From Steinernema hermaphroditum (Eukaryota > Nematoda > Chromadorea > Rhabditida > Steinernematidae), in assembly GCA_030435675.1 (NCBI GenBank), contig JAUCMV010000055.1, forward strand, positions 1 to 13,017: 13,017 bases of DNA. The letters are read 5' to 3'. This document shows positions 8,208-13,017 of the stretch, in pieces. How positions within the stretch are numbered: the stretch's first letter is position 1; each line of letters opens with the position of its first letter. Made by a program: the position numbers and the translations under genes. The notes below the pieces were generated by a model that saw only the letters and a program-made list of their open reading frames with translations, ran no database searches and was not told the DNA's origin.

Positions 8208-11200
8208 TAGGCGCGTTCGATCAGGCTCGTGCAGTTCTACAAGATCCAATCATAAAAATGCTATGGTACTTTGGAGCAGGAGGGTCAGATGCAGAGCTCT
8301 TTGGTATGAACAAGGGCCCTAGCTGTCTCGAATTGAAAGTTTTGCAGGAAACTAAGATAGTCCACAGTAATCCCAACGGGAATAGGCGCGTTCGATCAGG
8401 CTCGTGCAGTTCTACAAGATCCAATCATAAAAATGCTATGGTACTTTGGAGCAGGAGGGTCAGATGCAGAGCTCTTGGTATGAGCAAGGGCCCTAGCTGT
8501 CTCGAATTGAAAGTTTTGCAGGAAACTAAGATAGTCCACAGGAAATCCAACGAGAGTAGGCGCGTTCGATCAGGCTCGTGCAGTTCTACAAGATCCAATC
8601 ATAAAAATGCTATGGTACTTTGGAGCAGGAGGGTCAGATGCAGAGCTCTTGGTATGAGCAAGGGCCCTAGCTGTCTCGAATTGAAAGTTTTGCAGGAAAC
8701 TAAGATAGTCCACAGTAATTCCAACGGGAATAGGCGCGTTCGATCAGGCTCGTGCAGTTCTACAAGATCCAATCATAAAAATGCTATGGTACTTTGGAGC
8801 AGGAGGGTCAGATGCAGAGCTCTTTGTATGAACAAGGGCCCTAGCTGTCTCGAATTGAAAGTTTTGCAGGAAACTAAGATAGTCCACAGTAATTCCAACG
8901 GGAATAGGCGCGTTCGATCAGGCTCGTGCAGTTCTACAAGATCCAATCATAAAAATGCTATGGTACTTTGGAGCAGGAGGGTCAGATGCAGAGCTCTTTG
9001 TATGAACAAGGGCCCTAGCTGTCTCGAATTGAAAGTTTTGCAGGAAACTAAGATAGTCCACAGGAAATCCAACGAGAGTAGGCGCGTTCGATCAGGCTCG
9101 TGCAGTTCTACAAGATCCAATCATAAAAATGCTATGGTACTTTGGAGCAGGAGGGTCAGATGCAGAGCTCTTGGTATGAACAAGGGCCCTAGCTGTCTCG
9201 AATTGAAAGTTTTGCAGGAAACTAAGATAGTCCACAGTAATCCCAACGGGAATAGGCGCGTTCGATCAGGCTCGTGCAGTTCTACAAGATCCAATCATAA
9301 AAATGCTATGGTACTTTGGAGCAGGAGGGTCAGATGCAGAGCTCTTGGTATGAGCAAGGGCCCTAGCTGTCTCGAATTGAAAGTTTTGCAGGAAACTAAG
9401 ATAGTCCACAGTAAATCCAACGGGAATAGGCGCGTTCGATCAGGCTCGTGCAGTTCTACAAGATCCAATCATAAAAATGCTATGGTACTTTGGAGCAGGA
9501 GGGTCAGATGCAGAGCTCTTGGTATGAACAAGGGCCCTAGCTGTCTCGAATTGAAAGTTTTGCAGGAAACTAAGATAGTCCACAGGAAATCCCAACGAGA
9601 ATAGGCGCGTTCGATCAGGCTCGTGCAGTTCTACAAGATCCAATCATAAAAATGCTATGGTACTTTGGAGCAGGAGGGTCAGATGCAGAACTCTTTGTAT
9701 GAACAAGGGCCCTAGCTGTCTCGAATTGAAAGTTTTGCAGGAAACTAAGATAGTCCACAGTAATCCCAACGGGAATAGGCGCGTTCGATCAGGCTCGTGC
9801 AGTTCTACAAGATCCAATCATAAAAATGCTATGGTACTTTGGAGCAGGAGGGTCAGATGCAGAACTCTTTGTATGAACAAGGCCCTATCTGTCTCGAATT
9901 GAAAGTTTTGCAGGAAACTAAGATAGTCCACAGTAATCCCAACGGGAATAGGCGCGTTCGATCAGGCTCGTGCAGTTCTACAAGATCCAATCATAAAAAT
10001 GCTATGGTACTTTGGAGCAGGAGGGTCAGATGCAGAGCTCTTGGTATGAGCAAGGGCCCTAGCTGTCTCGAATTGAAAGTTTTGCAGGAAACTAAGATAG
10101 TCCACAGTAAATCCAACGAGAGTAGGCGCGTTCGATCAGGCTCGTGCAGTTCTACAAGATCCAATCATAAAAATGCTATGGTACTTTGGAGCAGGAGGGT
10201 CAGATGCAGAGCTCTTTGTATGAGCAAGGGCCCTAGCTGTCTCGAATTGAAAGTTTTGCAGGAAACTAAGATAGTCCACAGTAAATCCAACGAGAGTAGG
10301 CGCGTTCGATCAGGCTCGTGCAGTTCTACAAGATCCAATCATAAAAATGCTATGGTACTTTGGAGCAGGAGGGTCAGATGCAGAGCTCTTTGTATGAACA
10401 AGGGCCCTAGCTGTCTCGAATTGAAAGTTTTGCAGGAAACTAAGATAGTCCACAGTAAATCCAACGGGAATAGGCGCGTTCGATCAGGCTCGTGCAGTTC
10501 TACAAGATCCAATCATAAAAATGCTATGGTACTTTGGAGCAGGAGGGTCAGATGCAGAACTCTTTGTATGAACAAGGGCCCTATCTGTCTCGAATTGAAA
10601 GTTTTGCAGGAAACTAAGATAGTCCACAGTAATTCCAACGGGAATAGGCGCGTTCGATCAGGCTCGTGCAGTTCTACAAGATCCAATCATAAAAATGCTA
10701 TGGTACTTTGGAGCAGGAGGGTCAGATGCAGAGCTCTTGGTATGAGCAAGGGCCCTAGCTGTCTCGAATTGAAAGTTTTGCAGGAAACTAAGATAGTCCA
10801 CAGGAAATCCAACGGGAATAGGCGCGTTCGATCAGGCTCGTGCAGTTCTACAAGATCCAATCATAAAAATGCTATGGTACTTTGGAGCAGGAGGGTCAGA
10901 TGCAGAACTCTTTGTATGAACAAGGGCCCTAGCTGTCTCGAATTGAAAGTTTTGCAGGAAACTAAGATAGTCCACAGTAAATCCAACGGGAATAGGCGCG
11001 TTCGATCAGGCTCGTGCAGTTCTACAAGATCCAATCATAAAAATGCTATGGTACTTTGGAGCAGGAGGGTCAGATGCAGAGCTCTTTGTATGAACAAGGG
11101 CCCTAGCTGTCTCGAATTGAAAGTTTTGCAGGAAACTAAGATAGTCCACAGTAATCCCAACGGGAATAGGCGCGTTCGATCAGGCTCGTGCAGTTCTACA

Positions 11201-11340
11201 AGATCCAATCATAAAAATGCTATGGTACTTTGGAGCAGGAGGGTCAGATGCAGAACTCTTGGTATGAACAAGGGCCCTATCTGTCTCGAATTGAAAGTTT
11301 TGCAGGAAACTAAGATAGTCCACAGTAATTCCAACGGGAA

Positions 11341-11514
11341 TAGGCGCGTTCGATCAGGCTCGTGCAGTTCTACAAGATCCAATCATAAAAATGCTATGGT
11401 ACTTTGGAGCAGGAGGGTCAGATGCAGATCTCTTGGTATGAACAAGGGCCCTAGCTGTCTCGAATTGAAAGTTTTGCAGGAAACTAAGATAGTCCACAGG
11501 AATTCCAACGGGAG
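11341..11514. repeat. Unit 66, private substitutions
   Basis: This is the only unit with T at centre position 89 (11429), giving CAGATCTC. Its tail is also unique: G at 160, the AATTCC run, and GGAG at 171-174 (11511-11514), where AATTCC tails otherwise end GGAA. The length is the normal 174 bp. Private changes in both variable windows and none elsewhere repeat the general pattern of the array. Confidence 0.88.
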
Positions 11515-12906
11515 TAGGCGCGTTCGATCAGGCTCGTGCAGTTCTACAAGATCCAATCATAAAAATGCTATGGTACTTTGGAGCAGGAGGGTCAGATGCA
11601 GAACTCTTGGTATGAACAAGGGCCCTAGCTGTCTCGAATTGAAAGTTTTGCAGGAAACTAAGATAGTCCACAGTAAATCCAACGAGAATAGGCGCGTTCG
11701 ATCAGGCTCGTGCAGTTCTACAAGATCCAATCATAAAAATGCTATGGTACTTTGGAGCAGGAGGGTCAGATGCAGAACTCTTTGTATGAACAAGGCCCTA
11801 GCTGTCTCGAATTGAAAGTTTTGCAGGAAACTAAGATAGTCCACAGGAAATCCAACGGGAATAGGCGCGTTCGATCAGGCTCGTGCAGTTCTACAAGATC
11901 CAATCATAAAAATGCTATGGTACTTTGGAGCAGGAGGGTCAGATGCAGAACTCTTTGTATGAACAAGGCCCTATCTGTCTCGAATTGAAAGTTTTGCAGG
12001 AAACTAAGATAGTCCACAGGAAATCCCAACGGGAATAGGCGCGTTCGATCAGGCTCGTGCAGTTCTACAAGATCCAATCATAAAAATGCTATGGTACTTT
12101 GGAGCAGGAGGGTCAGATGCAGAACTCTTTGTATGAACAAGGGCCCTATCTGTCTCGAATTGAAAGTTTTGCAGGAAACTAAGATAGTCCACAGTAAATC
12201 CAACGAGAATAGGCGCGTTCGATCAGGCTCGTGCAGTTCTACAAGATCCAATCATAAAAATGCTATGGTACTTTGGAGCAGGAGGGTCAGATGCAGAACT
12301 CTTTGTATGAACAAGGGCCCTATCTGTCTCGAATTGAAAGTTTTGCAGGAAACTAAGATAGTCCACAGTAATCCCAACGGGAATAGGCGCGTTCGATCAG
12401 GCTCGTGCAGTTCTACAAGATCCAATCATAAAAATGCTATGGTACTTTGGAGCAGGAGGGTCAGATGCAGAGCTCTTTGTATGAACAAGGGCCCTATCTG
12501 TCTCGAATTGAAAGTTTTGCAGGAAACTAAGATAGTCCACAGGAAATCCCAACGGGAATAGGCGCGTTCGATCAGGCTCGTGCAGTTCTACAAGATCCAA
12601 TCATAAAAATGCTATGGTACTTTGGAGCAGGAGGGTCAGATGCAGAACTCTTGGTATGAACAAGGGCCCTAGCTGTCTCGAATTGAAAGTTTTGCAGGAA
12701 ACTAAGATAGTCCACAGGAAATCCAACGGGAATAGGCGCGTTCGATCAGGCTCGTGCAGTTCTACAAGATCCAATCATAAAAATGCTATGGTACTTTGGA
12801 GCAGGAGGGTCAGATGCAGAACTCTTTGTATGAACAAGGGCCCTATCTGTCTCGAATTGAAAGTTTTGCAGGAAACTAAGATAGTCCACAGTAATCCCAA
12901 CGGGAA

Positions 12907-13017
12907 TAGGCGCGTTCGATCAGGCTCGTGCAGTTCTACAAGATCCAATCATAAAAATGCTATGGTACTTTGGAGCAGGAGGGTCAGATGCAGAGCTCTT
13001 TGTATGAACAAGGGCCC
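12907..13017. repeat. Unit 75, partial monomer truncated by window end
   Basis: These are the first 111 bp of a standard unit, ending exactly at GGGCCC. The truncation is the window edge and says nothing about the biological end of the array. The first base of the window is likewise inside the repeat, so neither boundary of the array is captured. Confidence 0.97.

Larger units (their letters stand above)
4211..9601. repeat. Sub-block II: units 25-55, uniform G-at-89 subfamily
   Basis: All 31 units carry the G allele at 89, giving AGAGCTCT in all but unit 47 (extra A). No unit has T at 114. Start and type, with codes as in sub-block I: 4211 C6d variant-t6; 4384 C3S-t9; 4559 C6d-t5; 4732 C7S-t10; 4907 C6d-t5; 5080 C8S-t5; 5254 C4d-t5; 5427 C6d-t5; 5600 C5S-t5; 5774 C3S-t4; 5948 C6d-t5; 6121 C5S-t2; 6295 C6d-t5; 6468 C5S-t8; 6642 C3S-t5; 6816 C6d-t1; 6989 C3S-t5; 7163 C3S-t2; 7337 C4S-t5; 7511 C5S-t5; 7685 C4S-t5; 7859 C3S-t1; 8033 C4S extra A-t5; 8208 C3 with TTTGG, S-t5; 8383 C5S-t3; 8557 C5S-t6; 8731 C3S-t6; 8905 C3S-t3; 9079 C4S-t5; 9253 C5S-t7; 9427 C4S-t11. 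In unit 25 AGCAAGGG reads AGCACGGG, with the private C at 4315. Confidence 0.93.
1..13017. repeat. Satellite DNA array, ~174-bp monomer, 74.6 copies, direct tandem
   Basis: The whole window is a direct tandem array. The unit boundary is set arbitrarily at TAGGCGCG, which recurs every 173-175 bp (one copy lacks the first T). Unit lengths are 174 bp (48 units), 173 (16), 175 (7), 176 (unit 5), 185 (unit 13) and 200 (unit 4), then a 111-bp partial unit. No unit is inverted and no foreign sequence separates units, apart from short extra bases in units 4, 5 and 13. Almost all 1-bp length changes come from four recurrent indels: loss of one base at CCCTAGC, loss of one G in GGGCCC, an extra base giving AAATCCC, and an extra base giving CTTTGG. 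Monomers near nucleosome-repeat length in long homogenised arrays are typical of eukaryotic centromeric or heterochromatic satellites. A centromeric role here is inference, and the family is not recognised. Confidence 0.99.
9602..13017. repeat. Sub-block III: units 56-75, mixed centre alleles
   Basis: The A allele at 89 returns in 12 of 20 units, and T at 114 reappears from unit 57. No unit has G at 98. Start and type, codes as in sub-block I: 9602 C1S-t5; 9776 C1I g- -t5; 9949 C5S-t1; 10123 C7S-t1; 10297 C3S-t7; 10471 C1I-t6; 10645 C5S-t8; 10819 C1S-t7; 10993 C3S-t5; 11167 C2I-t6; 11341 private variant; 11515 C2S-t2; 11689 C1S g- -t8; 11862 C1I g- -t12; 12036 C1I-t2; 12210 C1I-t5; 12384 C3I-t12; 12559 C2S-t8; 12733 C1I-t5; 12907 C3, partial. 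Mixed block III resembles the mixed part of block I more than block II does, but it lacks the G-at-98 class found in block I. Confidence 0.92.

Noticed and set aside
9839..11815. 658-codon open frame, and shorter similar frames across the window, as genes for a repeat protein
   Set aside because: The frames are by-products of a stop-free frame in a 174-bp tandem repeat. They end at 1-bp indels, start at arbitrary ATGs in the repeat and show no amino-acid conservation at variable sites.
1..13017. CRISPR array
   Set aside because: The repeats are about 174 bp, directly contiguous and with no unique spacers. The variable windows hold a few recurring alleles, not independent spacer sequences.
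1..13017. Assembly artefact created by collapsing or duplicating one read
   Set aside because: Neighbouring units carry many different allele combinations and several unique scars, which simple computational duplication would not make. The exact copy number still cannot be verified from sequence alone.

Overview
The window is one uninterrupted block of tandemly repeated satellite DNA. It holds 74 complete head-to-tail monomers and a 75th that is cut off by the window end; all lie in the same orientation, and both ends of the window are inside the array. The monomer is 174 bp in 48 units, 173 bp in 16, 175 bp in 7, and 176, 185 and 200 bp once each, which sums to 12,906 bp plus a final 111 bp. 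A typical monomer is about 45% GC. I see no gene, tRNA, rRNA, transposon, CRISPR array or promoter, and no non-repeat sequence. Near-nucleosome-length monomers in a long homogeneous array point to a eukaryote, most likely plant or animal centromeric, pericentromeric or other constitutive heterochromatin. I do not recognise the satellite family and cannot name the organism.

Numbering each monomer from its TAGGCGCG, positions 1-87 and 115-159 look invariant in every unit except unit 4. Nearly all variation falls in two windows: a centre (about 88-114) and a tail (160-174). The same few alleles recur and are reshuffled between units. This fits recent amplification plus gene conversion or unequal exchange.

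Layout: units 1-24 (1-4210) are the most mixed and hold all three length outliers: unit 4 (200 bp, divergent), unit 5 (176 bp) and unit 13 (185 bp, chimeric tail). Units 25-55 (4211-9601) form a more uniform sub-block in which the centre carries G at position 89 throughout, with a local 348-bp dimer at 4384-5079. Units 56-75 (9602-13017) return to a mixture of A and G at position 89.

Long open reading frames exist only because 174 is divisible by three and one frame of the monomer has no stop. They break at every 173- or 175-bp unit and are not annotated as genes. I found no multi-gene system. The points worth a second look concern satellite evolution: the confined variable windows, the divergent unit 4, the chimeric unit 13, the local dimer and the regional allele boundaries.
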